A stretch of 64,000 bases of DNA from Niabella drilacis (GCF_900101395.1 NZ_FMZO01000013.1:92015-156014); one strand, 5' to 3'; shown: positions 37,704 through 47,005, numbered from the stretch's first letter. A program made the numbers and translations. Notes: generated by a model not told the origin, from the sequence alone.

Positions 37704-38429
37704 ATGAAGAGGGCATTGCTTTGCCTGCTATTGACAGGCATTACACCGGTTTTGTTTGCACAAAGGGTGATTGAAAAAACATATAAAACAGCGCCCAACC
37801 AGCCCGTACTATTACAGTTTGGTTTTCCGAAGATAAAGATCCGCAGCTGGAACAGGGATGAGATCTATATCAAAGCAACGGTCAATATCAACGACAATAA
37901 GCAGAATGACCGTTTTGAATTGCGGGATCAAACCGTTGACGGCAAATTGCATATTACCGATACGATTGATTTCAAGCATATCGACCAGCAGTATTACATT
38001 GAGGTGGATGGCATCAAAAAACATTTTGAAAGCAAGGCCGATTTTGAAAACTATAAAACCGCGCACAAAAATGAAAAGATCAGCTCCTACTCGACCAACA
38101 ATGTAGTTATTGACCTTGAAGTTGTGTTGCCTGTAAAAGAGTATATACAAGTCAGATCTAAATTCGGATTGGTGGAAGTGCAGGACTATGCCGGCCCGCT
38201 GACCGTGCAAACGGAGTTCGGAAAGATTGATGCGAGGCTAAAGGAATCCAATGTTGGAACAATTAAACTGACGAACCAGTTTGGAAAGATCTACTCCGAT
38301 TTTAATCTGAAACCAACGAAGAAGGAAGAAAAATCATTTTATACGTCCATCACCGCTGCTCCGGGCAGGGGACCGGCATATGACCTGTCTTCCAAATTTG
38401 GGAATATCTATTTGCGCAACACAAAATAA
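37704..38429 (+). CDS. Second DUF4097-like exported protein, module A
   Basis: A 241-residue protein, signal peptide ~1-19 (CLLLTGITPVLFAQ). It opens KTYKTAPNQPVLLQFGFPKIKIRSWNRDEI, the same pattern as the module B protein at 42901 (VEVHNWNRAEV). Right-handed beta-type repeats IQVRSKFGLVEVQDY, LTVQTEFGKIDARL, IKLTNQFGKIYSDF and LSSKFGNIYL continue to the end. Confidence 0.75.
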   Translation: MKRALLCLLLTGITPVLFAQRVIEKTYKTAPNQPVLLQFGFPKIKIRSWNRDEIYIKATVNINDNKQNDRFELRDQTVDGKLHITDTIDFKHIDQQYYIEVDGIKKHFESKADFENYKTAHKNEKISSYSTNNVVIDLEVVLPVKEYIQVRSKFGLVEVQDYAGPLTVQTEFGKIDARLKESNVGTIKLTNQFGKIYSDFNLKPTKKEEKSFYTSITAAPGRGPAYDLSSKFGNIYLRNTK

Positions 38430-38442
38430 TAACAGTTTTGAA

Positions 38443-38475
38443 GGCAGGGGTCTTTACTATTAAAGGTCCTCTGCC
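38443..38475. terminator. Bidirectional hairpin between DUF4097 and arr genes
   Basis: GGCAG (38443-38447) pairs with CTGCC (38471-38475), and CTTTA pairs with TAAAG around the loop. It sits between converging genes. Confidence 0.45.
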
Positions 38476-38506
38476 CCATCTGCAACACGAAGTGGGTTTT
38501 CAGAAA

Positions 38507-39250
38507 TCAGTTGATGATTGCTCCCTTGTTGTTCGCTAATTTTTCGCGAAACTTTTGAAGCTCTCCGGGAGTTTGCCGGATCCACTCTGTAACTTCTCCA
38601 ACAATTTTCAATGGCGACCGGGATCTGTAGGAACGGGTTGGGTTGCCGGGGAATTTTTTATCTGTAAGATTGGGATCATTTTCAAAACTGCCTGTTGGTA
38701 CAATAATGTATACCCGCTCGCGGCCTTCGCCCTTTGCCAGGGCCGCCGCAAGCCCTGCTCCGTTCACCAGCGCTGTAAAGTAAATATGATTCATTACGAG
38801 CTCCGATTTGTAATTAGAACTGCTGCCTGCTGTCAGTAAATCGCCAACCTGCAGCGCTGCTTTTGTGCCATGGTAAAATGGGCCTTTGTCGGAGGGGTTT
38901 TCGTGAAACAAAAGGGCTAGCTCCGTATGTTCTTTTGCCTTTTCTTGATCCTGCAGGTCTTCATAACATCGGGCAATAGCTGTATGAAGCGCGGGGAAAG
39001 CACTTTTAACGGTGTCGTCATTTATTTTTAACGCATGCGTCAAAGCAGTTTCGAGCCATTTTAACTTGTCGGTCACCGTTTTTTGATGCCGGGCTACATA
39101 ATAAGCTGCAAGAAATTTTTCAAAGTCATCTGTGGCTTCGTTCCAGCCTTGCAGAAATAGTTTGCCGGCTTCTTCAGGGTTGCTTTTTTCTTCCATCTCC
39201 ATACCCTGAAGACAGTATTTAACAATAGTATTGAACGGTGAAAATTCCAT
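38507..39250 (-). CDS. arr: Rifampin ADP-ribosyltransferase with N-terminal TPR-like extension
   Basis: A 247-residue protein. Residues ~120-240 are a complete Arr enzyme that transfers ADP-ribose from NAD+ to rifamycins: FYHGTK with H127, NHIYFTA with Y157, FENDPN with D192, then FPGNPTRSYRSRSPLKIVGEV. The spacing equals the known His-Tyr-Asp catalytic set of Arr plus a constant offset of 108. Residues 1-115 are an extra helical, TPR-like domain (AAYYVARHQKTVTDKLKWLETALTHAL, AIARCYEDLQDQEKAKEHTELALL). Typical Arr is about 140 residues, so this is a fusion. It would be expected to inactivate rifampicin. Confidence 0.88.
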   Translation of the reverse strand: MEFSPFNTIVKYCLQGMEMEEKSNPEEAGKLFLQGWNEATDDFEKFLAAYYVARHQKTVTDKLKWLETALTHALKINDDTVKSAFPALHTAIARCYEDLQDQEKAKEHTELALLFHENPSDKGPFYHGTKAALQVGDLLTAGSSSNYKSELVMNHIYFTALVNGAGLAAALAKGEGRERVYIIVPTGSFENDPNLTDKKFPGNPTRSYRSRSPLKIVGEVTEWIRQTPGELQKFREKLANNKGAIIN

Positions 39251-39625
39251 TTTTAATTGTTTTGCCGGTTTATTATCTAAAACCCGTTTGTTTTTTTGAG
39301 GGCCGGGCGCCGTGTTACAAGCGATGCTGGCGCATAAATGTACGTAGCTTTTGCTGATTCCAGGCCATTGGGCAAATGTTCAATGATGTGCAACGACCCC
39401 TTCAGACGATCATTTTAGCCCTGTGGTTTGCGAACAGGCCTGCTACATTTGGGCAATACCTGAAACCGGCGGGGGTAAAAGTGTTTCCGAAAAAAGCCGC
39501 CGCAACCGGTCCCGGGCCTCCTTTAGCGCGGGAAAGAGAACAAATGGGGTCCGGCAAAAACGGCGGGTGCTTTCAGTACAATTCTTTATTTTCGGTGCCC
39601 GGGAAAATATTGAAACCTTACACGT
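39251..39625. other. Intergenic region, no gene seen
   Basis: The open frame at 39376-39687 overlaps the next gene's start and shows no family features. The region serves as the divergent upstream of arr and of the repeat lipoprotein. Confidence 0.4.
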
Positions 39626-40630
39626 ATGCAACAAGTGCGATCCGCCGCTATCTTATACCTGCTGCTGCTGTTTTTCAGCAATTGTAAAAAAGAGCATAGT
39701 AACTCCGGACAAACTGTTTATGCGGTGGTACAGGGAAACGACAACCAGGTAAAATACTGGGAGAACGGGAACATCAAAGTGGTATATAAAGGAGGCCCGT
39801 TAACAACCGGCGAATATATTTTTGTGCAGGGGAAGGATGTTTACATCTCCGGCAGGGAAAACAGCAGGGTCAAATGTTGGAAAAACGGCACGGAAATATT
39901 CAGCGCAGCCAATAATAACAGCAGGGCCAGCGGCCTGTACGTTAGCGGTCAGCATGTTTTTTTTGCCGGGAATGAGAACCTGGAGCAGGCTTATTTTATG
40001 CCCTGGTATTGGGATAATGGCACTATGTATCCGTTAACAAATGAAAGAAAGCAACATTTAATGACCTCCGGAATATTTGTTGACCAGGGTGCTGTTTACC
40101 TCTCTGGTTATGAAACGGTGCTGGATGAAGATCCCCAGCGGGATATTCCCTTCTATTGGAAAAACGGGAATAAAGTTTTGTTAGGAACAACGCCGGGCCG
40201 CACAACCGGTATTTTTGTGTACAATGGGGATGTATATGTAAGCGGGTATGCAGATAATAAGCCGGTATTCTGGAAAAACGGAGAACTGAACCGGCTGGCC
40301 GTTACAGATCCGTTCCTATCTTGTTATGCCACCGGTATATTCGTGGAAAAGGGTATCGTCTATGTCTCCGGTCATGAGTTCCGTTCAACGCCTGATAAAT
40401 ACCTGATAAGGCCCCGGTACTGGAAAAACGGCCAGTTAACAGTACTGAGTGAACAGGAAACGGGAAACTTCACTAACGGCATTTTTGTACATAACGGGGA
40501 TGTTTATGTATACGGTTACGCCTTTACAAAGTCTCCGGCCGGCTATTACAATATTCCCAAGTACTGGAAAAACAAAAAGGAAGTAGTTTTGGCAGCAGAG
40601 GGCATCTGCAGCGCTCTTTTCGTTCAATAG
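39626..40630 (+). CDS. Repeat lipoprotein, propeller-like
   Basis: A 334-residue lipoprotein (LLLLFFSNCKKE, Cys 20). The mature protein has about seven to eight repeats with the pattern G-I-F-V-x-N-G-D-V-Y-V-S-G-Y and W-K-N-G, suggesting a beta-propeller. No catalytic motif seen. Probably outer-membrane-anchored and of unknown role. Confidence 0.7.
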   Translation: MQQVRSAAILYLLLLFFSNCKKEHSNSGQTVYAVVQGNDNQVKYWENGNIKVVYKGGPLTTGEYIFVQGKDVYISGRENSRVKCWKNGTEIFSAANNNSRASGLYVSGQHVFFAGNENLEQAYFMPWYWDNGTMYPLTNERKQHLMTSGIFVDQGAVYLSGYETVLDEDPQRDIPFYWKNGNKVLLGTTPGRTTGIFVYNGDVYVSGYADNKPVFWKNGELNRLAVTDPFLSCYATGIFVEKGIVYVSGHEFRSTPDKYLIRPRYWKNGQLTVLSEQETGNFTNGIFVHNGDVYVYGYAFTKSPAGYYNIPKYWKNKKEVVLAAEGICSALFVQ

Positions 40631-40661
40631 CGGACCTGGTTGGTTTTGGTAAAATGCAGTA

Positions 40662-41117
40662 TTAACTACCGGGTTCATGCATCAGGCCTTCAAGTGCTTT
40701 CATCACAACCTTTGCCATTTCTTTCCTCACTTTTCCTTTCCTTCCCACCGGAGCAAATAGGGTGTCTTCTGTAAGGGGCCTGCCATCTTGCGGGTACATA
40801 TAGGTATTGTCAAAAAAAACCAGCTTTGTGCCATTGATCTTACAGGTATCGATCACATTCCCGGTGATCAACGGGAACTGCTTTTCCCATAAACCGGAAC
40901 TGATGGGAAGCCCCGGGGTAAAATAGGCAATTTCACTTCCTTTGACGGCATCAATGGCTCTTTCTTTAATAGAAAGGTCCGCCGAAAAAACCTTATCGGT
41001 ATCATTCACCTTTTTTGCGAGCCTGCTTACAATCCTGATATCGGAAGTAAAATTCCTTTTCAGTTCCCAGGCCAGTTCTTCGCCGATTTGCCCGTTGGCG
41101 CCTAATATTGTTTGCAT
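40662..41117 (-). pseudogene. Truncated NAD-dependent epimerase/dehydratase
   Basis: A 151-residue frame from ATG 41117. It opens with a Rossmann motif GANGQIGEELAWEL and continues with FFDNTYMYPQDGRPLTEDT, as in SDR-type epimerases. The family is usually ~300 residues; this one stops soon after KVRKEMAKVVMKALEG, where the dimer and substrate half should follow. A short functional variant cannot be excluded. Confidence 0.6.
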
Positions 41118-41626
41118 AGGGCAAAGTTCTGCATAAATACCCCCGTAAACGTATCGGGATAAGTTGTAACAGGATCTCTGTTGATAGAACTCCTTCGCCC
41201 CATTCAGCCAACCTGCAAAGGACCGCTGCACAGGCCCTTTATGAACGGAGGGGCATCGGCTTACTGCAATTTAAAGGCACATATCAGTGCCGCGTCATAA
41301 ATAGCAAAGGGGGCCATACACCAGGCCGGGTAATGGCTTTTGCCTTAATAAGTTTCCCAAATCTGGCAGAAAAAAAATTATGGCCCGATTGCTGCTCAGG
41401 GCCCACCGGCCCTCTTTATAGATGAAAAGATGGGGCTGGCTCTGCCCTGGGCGCAGTTGTGGTTCCGATAGACCTCTTTGTCTGTTTTGAAAACAGGTCC
41501 CGTACGATAGGTTTTAAGGGGCCGCAGGCCCGGTAGCACTACCCGGTAAATTTTTTTAAACCGGGGCTGGCTGGCTGCGTGTAACATTCCAGCGTTTTTG
41601 TCATTATAAAATAGAAGCAAATACGT
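41118..41626. other. Intergenic region ahead of sigma module B
   Basis: No gene supported. An open minus frame (41396-41713) overlaps the sigma gene start and has random-looking composition. Should hold the promoter of module B. Confidence 0.4.
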
Positions 41627-42181
41627 TTGGAGATTACAAATGCAATACAACGGGACGATCTGGCAGCGCGCTGCCGCAGCGGAGAGGCGCAGGCGTTTTA
41701 CGAAGTGTATCACCGGTATGCAAAAACCATGTTGAACAGCAGTATACGCATATTAAACCATTTAGCAGATGCAGAAGATGCGGTGCAGGAAGCATTTGCA
41801 ATAGCCTTTAACAAAATAGACACCTTTACTTATAAAAGTTCTTTGGAGGCCTGGCTCGTACGTATCTCCATTAATAAATCGCTGGAGCTGCTCCGGCAAA
41901 AAAGGAAAATACGCTGGGTTGATGTAGATGCTATCGAAATAAAACAGGACGGGTCCGCAGCGGCCGGGGATCATGGGTTCCGGTATTCCGGAAAGCAGGT
42001 AAAGGAGGCTATTGACCGGTTACCGGAAAATTACCGCATCATTTTTAACCTGTACGCCGTGGATGAAATTCCGCAGGAGGATATTGCCCAAATGCTGCAG
42101 ATCAGCCATGGCAACGTGCGCACCATTTATCACCGGGCAAAACTTAAAATAAAGGAGATCTTACAAAATGAACAGGGATAA
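41627..42181 (+). CDS. ECF sigma factor, module B
   Basis: A 184-residue ECF sigma factor. Region 2: YHRYAKTMLNSSIRILNHLADAEDAVQEAFAIAF; region 4: LPENYRIIFNLYAVDEIPQEDIAQMLQISHGNVRTIYHRAKLKI. No in-frame ATG is near the N-terminus; TTG 41627 is the best start. It overlaps the next gene by 14 bp. Similar to the module A sigma factor in region 4, so a paralogue. Confidence 0.9.
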   Translation: MEITNAIQRDDLAARCRSGEAQAFYEVYHRYAKTMLNSSIRILNHLADAEDAVQEAFAIAFNKIDTFTYKSSLEAWLVRISINKSLELLRQKRKIRWVDVDAIEIKQDGSAAAGDHGFRYSGKQVKEAIDRLPENYRIIFNLYAVDEIPQEDIAQMLQISHGNVRTIYHRAKLKIKEILQNEQG

Positions 42182-42860
42182 AGACGAGCTGGAGCAGTTT
42201 ATTGCGGGCCATAAAGATCTTTTTAACGCCCATGAGCCGGGGCCTGCTCTGTGGCTGCGGGTTAAAAGGGATCTTGATTCCGGAAGGCAACCCAAAACGC
42301 GGGGCGTTTTTTCTTTGCGCGCCCGGTATTATGGGGCCGCCGCAGCGGTACTGGTGCTGCTGGGGGGCGCCGTCTTTTATTTTTTCACCGGCAAAGCGGG
42401 GCATAGCCGGGAGGAGCCGCCTGTTGTAAAAACAAATCCTGCCACTGCCGGCGATAGCGCTCTTAACAGGGATGTGGCATCCATGCCGGCATATACGGAT
42501 ACCCCGGTGTTCAAAAAAGAAAAACAGGCCGCTCCCTATAAGGAGGGTAATGCAGAAGATGAAGCGCTATACCATTATACCCGCCTGGTTGCAATGAAAC
42601 AAACCCAGCTAAAGGCAGTAGCGCAACATGAGCCGCGGTTATACCAGGCGTTTGAGCAGGATGCAGCGATCCTGGAAACTTCCTATGAAGAACTAAAAAA
42701 GCAGTTAAAACAACATGATGATAAAGAAGCACTGCTGCAAGCGATGCTCAACAACCTGCAAATGCAGGTTCATTTACTCAGCAGCCAGCTGGAGGTCTAT
42801 AAGGAAGGGCACAAAAAGAAACAGGATAGTACGGCGCAGAAGAAGCGTTCTTTTTTGTGA
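42168..42860 (+). CDS. Anti-sigma-like membrane protein, module B
   Basis: A 230-residue protein with a short cytoplasmic N-terminus (DELEQFIAGHKDLFNAHEPG, similar to the module A partner's FVVENRDDFDDQEPG), one membrane helix (YYGAAAAVLVLLGGAVFYFF, ~45-64) and a periplasmic coiled-coil-like C-terminus (~125-215: EQDAAILETSYEELKKQLKQ). Likely the cognate anti-sigma factor of the preceding gene, which it overlaps by 14 bp. Confidence 0.75.
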   Translation: MNRDKDELEQFIAGHKDLFNAHEPGPALWLRVKRDLDSGRQPKTRGVFSLRARYYGAAAAVLVLLGGAVFYFFTGKAGHSREEPPVVKTNPATAGDSALNRDVASMPAYTDTPVFKKEKQAAPYKEGNAEDEALYHYTRLVAMKQTQLKAVAQHEPRLYQAFEQDAAILETSYEELKKQLKQHDDKEALLQAMLNNLQMQVHLLSSQLEVYKEGHKKKQDSTAQKKRSFL

Positions 42861-42900
42861 TACCCGGCTGGGTTTTTCAATAGTATTAAAACCAGGAAAC

Positions 42901-43803
42901 ATGAAAAATTTTATAAACAAACAGAAGTGCTTTTTACCGGTTCTTATGGTACTGGCTATGGTTTTGAATGCCCGGGCACAGCAGGCAGGAAAGGAAAAAC
43001 AGTTTAGCAAAACCTACCCCCTGGCGCAGAACCAGGCGGTTTCTGTTTTTAACGCATTTGGCAATGTGGAAGTGCATAACTGGAACCGGGCCGAAGTAAA
43101 AGTAGAAGTGAGCATCATGGTCCGGGCTGCCGACGCCGCCATTGCGCAGGAGATCCTTAATGCCATCATTATTGAAAGCAAAGAGGGTAACCCGGTAAGC
43201 TTTGCCACCCACATCGAGGAAAACACAAAAACAGATAAAAAGAAGATCTCGGTAAACTACGCGGTGTACCTGCCACCGGGGAATAAGCTAACGATCAATA
43301 ACAGTTTGGGCAATATCATAATCCCGGGGCGCAGCGGGGCTGTAACGGTCATGCAGTTTATGGGCGATCTGAAGACAGGGGATTTATCGGCTGCCAGTAC
43401 CATCGAATCCAAACTGGGCAATGTAACCATCGCTTCTTTAAAAAATGCACATATTAAAATAGCCCATTCGTCGGTAACCATAAAAGCATTGTCGGGCAGC
43501 ATTACCGGCGACTTCCTGCTTTGCAGGCAACTGGAGCTGGGGGCTACCAATGCCCTCGAAAAGCTGGACCTTAAGCTGGCATATTGCACTACGGCCCTAA
43601 ACCTGCCTCCATCCTTTAGCGGCAGTTTTGATATCGAAACAAAGTACAGCAAGCTTAACAACCAAAGCCCGGTTAAAATAACCCAAGATACGCCGGAAGA
43701 ACAGTTTGGCTTTTTAGTTACCCGCAAATATTCCGGCCGGTCCGGCTCGGGTAAAGTGCCGGTAAAGATCTCCGGCAATCTCGGAAGCCTGCTGTTGCAA
43801 TGA
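42901..43803 (+). CDS. DUF4097-like exported protein, module B
   Basis: A 300-residue protein starting at ATG 42901; a longer frame overlaps the anti-sigma gene. Signal peptide ~1-29 (VLMVLAMVLNARAQ). Beta repeats such as VSVFNAFGNVEVHNW, LTINNSLGNIIIPG and TIESKLGNVTIASL match the DUF4097 adhesin-like fold and its module A paralogues. The last gene of module B. Confidence 0.75.
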   Translation: MKNFINKQKCFLPVLMVLAMVLNARAQQAGKEKQFSKTYPLAQNQAVSVFNAFGNVEVHNWNRAEVKVEVSIMVRAADAAIAQEILNAIIIESKEGNPVSFATHIEENTKTDKKKISVNYAVYLPPGNKLTINNSLGNIIIPGRSGAVTVMQFMGDLKTGDLSAASTIESKLGNVTIASLKNAHIKIAHSSVTIKALSGSITGDFLLCRQLELGATNALEKLDLKLAYCTTALNLPPSFSGSFDIETKYSKLNNQSPVKITQDTPEEQFGFLVTRKYSGRSGSGKVPVKISGNLGSLLLQ

Positions 43804-43919
43804 AGCGGGATCTGACCATTGGCAATGGTCAATAGTCAATGGAACCAACGGGGAACATTGAATGTTAAACCTGGAACCCGCCGGTGAACAGTGAAAAAGA
43901 AACCGGGCTAACCCCTTCC

Positions 43920-45338
43920 CTACCCCGCAATCATTTTGGCAAGGCCGCCCAGCTGTTTTATTTTAAAGCGCAGCTCCTCCGTCCAGGGCAGGCCCAGGCA
44001 AAGACGCAGGCAGTTTTGAAACTGGTTCTGCAGCGTAAACATGCGGCCCGGCGCAATGCTGATGTGTTGCTTCAGCGCATCGTGGTAAAGCTCCGTGGTA
44101 TCGGTTTGTTTGGAGAGCTCCACCCACAGGGCCAGCCCGCCCCGGGGCTGGCTTATTTTGGTGCCGGCAGGAAAATAGTCGGCAATGGCGGCGGCGTACT
44201 GCCGGTAGTTTTCCTGCAGGGTCTGGCGCAGCTGCCGCAGGTGCTTATCGTACCCGCCCGTCAGCAAAAAATTGCCCACCGCCTCGTGCACAAGGGCGGT
44301 GGAGGAAATGGTGTGCACCAGCTTCAGCTTCAGCAGCTGCTCTTTATATTTTCCGGGCGCCACCCAGCCCACGCGGTAGCCGGGGGCCAGGGTTTTGGAT
44401 ACAGAGCCGCACCACAGCACGTTCCCGTCCGTATCGTACGATTTGCAGCAACCGGGGCGCTCGGCGCTAAAATGCAGGTCGCCATAGGTATCATCCTCTA
44501 TCAGCGGTATGCCGTGCCGGGCCAGCAGGCGGGTTACCTCTTTTTTGTTATCATCGGGCATACAATACCCCAGGGCGGTATTAAAATTGGGCACCAGCAG
44601 GCATACCGTTATTTTGGGTAATAGTTTCCGCAGCGCTTCAATGCTGATGCCGGTTACCGGGTGGGTGGCTACTTCCAGCACTTTTAACCCCAGGCCCATG
44701 GCTATCTGCAATATGCCCGGGTAGCAGGGGCTTTCCAGCGCCAGGGTATCGCCGGGGCGGGTTAGGGCCATCAGGCAAAGGGCCAGTGCATTCATACAGC
44801 CGCTGGTGGTGATCACATCATTTTCCTTAAGCTGCCCCTTCCAGGCCAGCGAGCGGGCCGCCACCATCCGGCGCAGTGTTGCATTGCCCTGCAGCGGCTC
44901 AAAGCCCGTGCCCCCGTCCTTTAACGACCGGGTGGCCAGCACTACTTCCTTTTTGAGCTTTGCCTGCGGCAGTAAATGGCCGGAGGGAATGCCGATGGAA
45001 AACAGGGTCAGGTCCTTACGCCCCATATTGGAGTATACTTCGTTGATGAGCTCATCCGGCCCCGTGCTTTTGGCCACCGGCGCCGGGCGGCTGGCCAGGG
45101 GCAGCGGCAGCTTTAAATAGTGCTGCGGGCTTACAAAGTAGCCGGACTGGGGTTTGGCTTCTATAAGGGAGCGGGCTTCCAGCTCCAGGAATACCCGTTT
45201 GGCGGTGTTGATGCTGATGCCGTGCTCCGTGCTCAGCATTCTTACAGAGGGTACCCGCTCCCCCGGCTTTAGCACCCCGCTTTTTATTTTATCGGCCAGG
45301 TTGCCCGCAAGGGTGGCGTATAAAAACTCCTTTTTCAT
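43920..45338 (-). CDS. MocR-type GntR/aminotransferase regulator
   Basis: A 472-residue MocR protein. GntR winged helix at 1-75 (GERVPSVRMLSTEHGISINTAKRVFLELEARSLI), then a type I aminotransferase-fold domain with PLP-lysine K315 in SVSKT and R322 in YRVGW. MocR regulators use PLP as cofactor to control neighbours, often transporters. It is divergent from an EamA transporter gene (83 bp gap), its probable target. Sequence is clearly GC-richer than the flanks. Confidence 0.9.
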   Translation of the reverse strand: MKKEFLYATLAGNLADKIKSGVLKPGERVPSVRMLSTEHGISINTAKRVFLELEARSLIEAKPQSGYFVSPQHYLKLPLPLASRPAPVAKSTGPDELINEVYSNMGRKDLTLFSIGIPSGHLLPQAKLKKEVVLATRSLKDGGTGFEPLQGNATLRRMVAARSLAWKGQLKENDVITTSGCMNALALCLMALTRPGDTLALESPCYPGILQIAMGLGLKVLEVATHPVTGISIEALRKLLPKITVCLLVPNFNTALGYCMPDDNKKEVTRLLARHGIPLIEDDTYGDLHFSAERPGCCKSYDTDGNVLWCGSVSKTLAPGYRVGWVAPGKYKEQLLKLKLVHTISSTALVHEAVGNFLLTGGYDKHLRQLRQTLQENYRQYAAAIADYFPAGTKISQPRGGLALWVELSKQTDTTELYHDALKQHISIAPGRMFTLQNQFQNCLRLCLGLPWTEELRFKIKQLGGLAKMIAG

Positions 45339-45339
45339 A

Positions 45340-45386
45340 GGACAAAACTAACTGTGTCCTTTATCTTTTCAAAAACTGTGACTGTG
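45340..45386. promoter_or_regulatory. ACTGTG repeats between mocR and eamA
   Basis: ACTGTG occurs at 45351, 45375 and 45381; GGACA (45340-45344) and TGTCC (45355-45359) form an inverted repeat overlapping the first copy. MocR proteins bind direct repeats in such divergent gaps, so these are operator candidates. Confidence 0.5.
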
Positions 45387-45421
45387 TTTGTTGAGCCGGG
45401 TTACAGAGCTTTGCGGTTTAA

Positions 45422-46324
45422 ATGGTAAAAACAATGGCAGCGGCAAGTGTAAGCAAAGTAACGGAAAACAGGGCCAGGGGCTGGCTCAACGGGTTTATAG
45501 GGGTGGTATTGTTCAGCGGCTCGCTACCGGCCACCCGGGTAGCGGTGCTGGAAACAGGGCCCCTCTTTCTTACGGCAGCCAGGGCCTCGGTAGCAGGCCT
45601 GCTGGCGCTTGCGGCCCTGCTGCTTTTCAGGCAAAAATTTCCGCGGCGCAAGGAGGTGCTGCCGCTGCTGCTGGTGGCCCTTGGCGTGGTGGTAGGTTTT
45701 CCGCTGCTGAGCGCCCTGGCCCTGCAGCATATTACCTCCGCCCATTCCATTATTTTTTTGGGCATCCTGCCGGTGGCTACCGCCATCTTTGGTATTGTGC
45801 GCGGCGGTGAGCGGCCGCGGCCGGTATTTTGGGTATTTTCCGTTATCGGCAGCCTGCTGGTGGCCGGCTATGCAGTGGCGCAGGGCGTTACGGCCTCTCT
45901 GCCGGGCGATGCGCTGATGCTTGCTGCCGTTATCCTCTGCGGGTTTGGCTATGCGGAGGGGGCCCGGCTTACCAAAACACTGGGCGGCTGGCAGGTAATA
46001 TCCTGGGCGCTCGTTTTTTCCCTGCCCCTTATGCTGCCGCTGGCGTTGCTGTATTTTCCGCCGGCACCCGCGGCCATCAGTGCCGCCGCCTGGGTGGGGC
46101 TGGGTTATGTATCGCTCTTTAGCATGTTCATCGGGTTTATATTCTGGTACCGCGGCCTGGCCCAGGGCGGTATTGCCAGCGTGGGCCAGCTGCAGCTGCT
46201 GCAGCCCTTTTTGGGCCTGGCGCTGGCGGCATCACTGCTGCACGAGGCAGTAAGCATGGGCATGATCCTTGTAATGGCCGGCATTATCCTCTGCGTGGCC
46301 GGCTCTAAGCGGTTTGCCAGCTAA
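45422..46324 (+). CDS. EamA family transporter
   Basis: A 300-residue drug/metabolite-type permease with about ten transmembrane helices in two EamA repeats. GVVLFSGSLPATRVAVLETGP opens the first; the second carries LGYVSLFSMFIGFIFWYRGLAQGGIASVGQLQLLQP. Likely exports an amino acid or related metabolite. Paired and divergent with the PLP-binding MocR regulator, it may act in a pyridoxal- or amino-acid-linked response. Confidence 0.88.
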   Translation: MVKTMAAASVSKVTENRARGWLNGFIGVVLFSGSLPATRVAVLETGPLFLTAARASVAGLLALAALLLFRQKFPRRKEVLPLLLVALGVVVGFPLLSALALQHITSAHSIIFLGILPVATAIFGIVRGGERPRPVFWVFSVIGSLLVAGYAVAQGVTASLPGDALMLAAVILCGFGYAEGARLTKTLGGWQVISWALVFSLPLMLPLALLYFPPAPAAISAAAWVGLGYVSLFSMFIGFIFWYRGLAQGGIASVGQLQLLQPFLGLALAASLLHEAVSMGMILVMAGIILCVAGSKRFAS

Positions 46325-46611
46325 GGGGTGTAGTAATGGCATTACCCGTATTCAGCGCTTCTGGGCTGTTGGTAAAAGAGGACTGGTGTGGCTTTTATAG
46401 TCAACCGCTACCCTGTTGCCGGAGAACGGCAGGTATAATACCTAAGTTGTGTGAAAAGAGCGCAGCCAGGCCGGTAAATGCCCTGTGTTTGCAGCAGTAG
46501 CCCGGTTGAGTAAAACGACATATTTGCTATCAACACAACGCTCCCCGGAGCTGATTAATGCTGCAATCAGGTGCGTTTGTCCCGGGGCATAACAATAATT
46601 AAGGCAGCGTT
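46325..46611. other. Intergenic region, no gene seen
   Basis: Between the convergent EamA and XRE genes; no clear hairpin with a T-run was identified. Confidence 0.4.
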
Positions 46612-46938
46612 TTATTTTTGTTTCTTATTATGGGCTTTTAGTTGCTGCTGTTTTTCCTGGTAGGCAATAAACCTTTTTTCATCGGATTTGGAAACGTTAT
46701 TATAATAGGTGGCAAGCTCTGTGTAGGAAATTTTCAATCCCTCGGCCAGGGCCATTTGGGTAGTAAGCGTTACATTTTTGTTTCCGTTGGCGATCAGCTG
46801 CATATGCGATTTTTCAATACCGCTGTCCAGGGCCAGCCTTGTAGGGTTTGTTTTAGCATCAAGCATGGCTTTATGGAGGCCAACAGCAAACTGAAACAGG
46901 ATTTTGCTCTTTTCTTCTTTTGTATACGCTTTCATCAA
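46612..46938 (-). CDS. XRE-type HTH regulator
   Basis: A 108-residue protein with a Cro/C1-type helix-turn-helix (~30-75: TRLALDSGIEKSHMQLIANGNKN then MALAEGLKISYTEL), and a basic, Gln/Lys-rich tail. A small standalone DNA-binding protein. Two adjacent ATGs (46938, 46935). Target unknown; it diverges from the RNA candidate that follows. Confidence 0.85.
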   Translation of the reverse strand: MMKAYTKEEKSKILFQFAVGLHKAMLDAKTNPTRLALDSGIEKSHMQLIANGNKNVTLTTQMALAEGLKISYTELATYYNNVSKSDEKRFIAYQEKQQQLKAHNKKQK

Positions 46939-47005
46939 AGCAAGCTGGGAGAAAATTTAAAAAATTATGACCTGTTATAATAGGTCTAATTGATTTTTTA
47001 TTATA

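Noticed and set aside
40180..40600. Repeated DNA in the lipoprotein gene as a CRISPR-like array
   Set aside because: The repeats are degenerate protein repeats (GIFVxNGDVYVSGY), in frame and without uniform spacers.
41396..41713. Minus-strand frame overlapping the start of the module B sigma factor
   Set aside because: Overlaps a clear sigma factor gene and has no family features.
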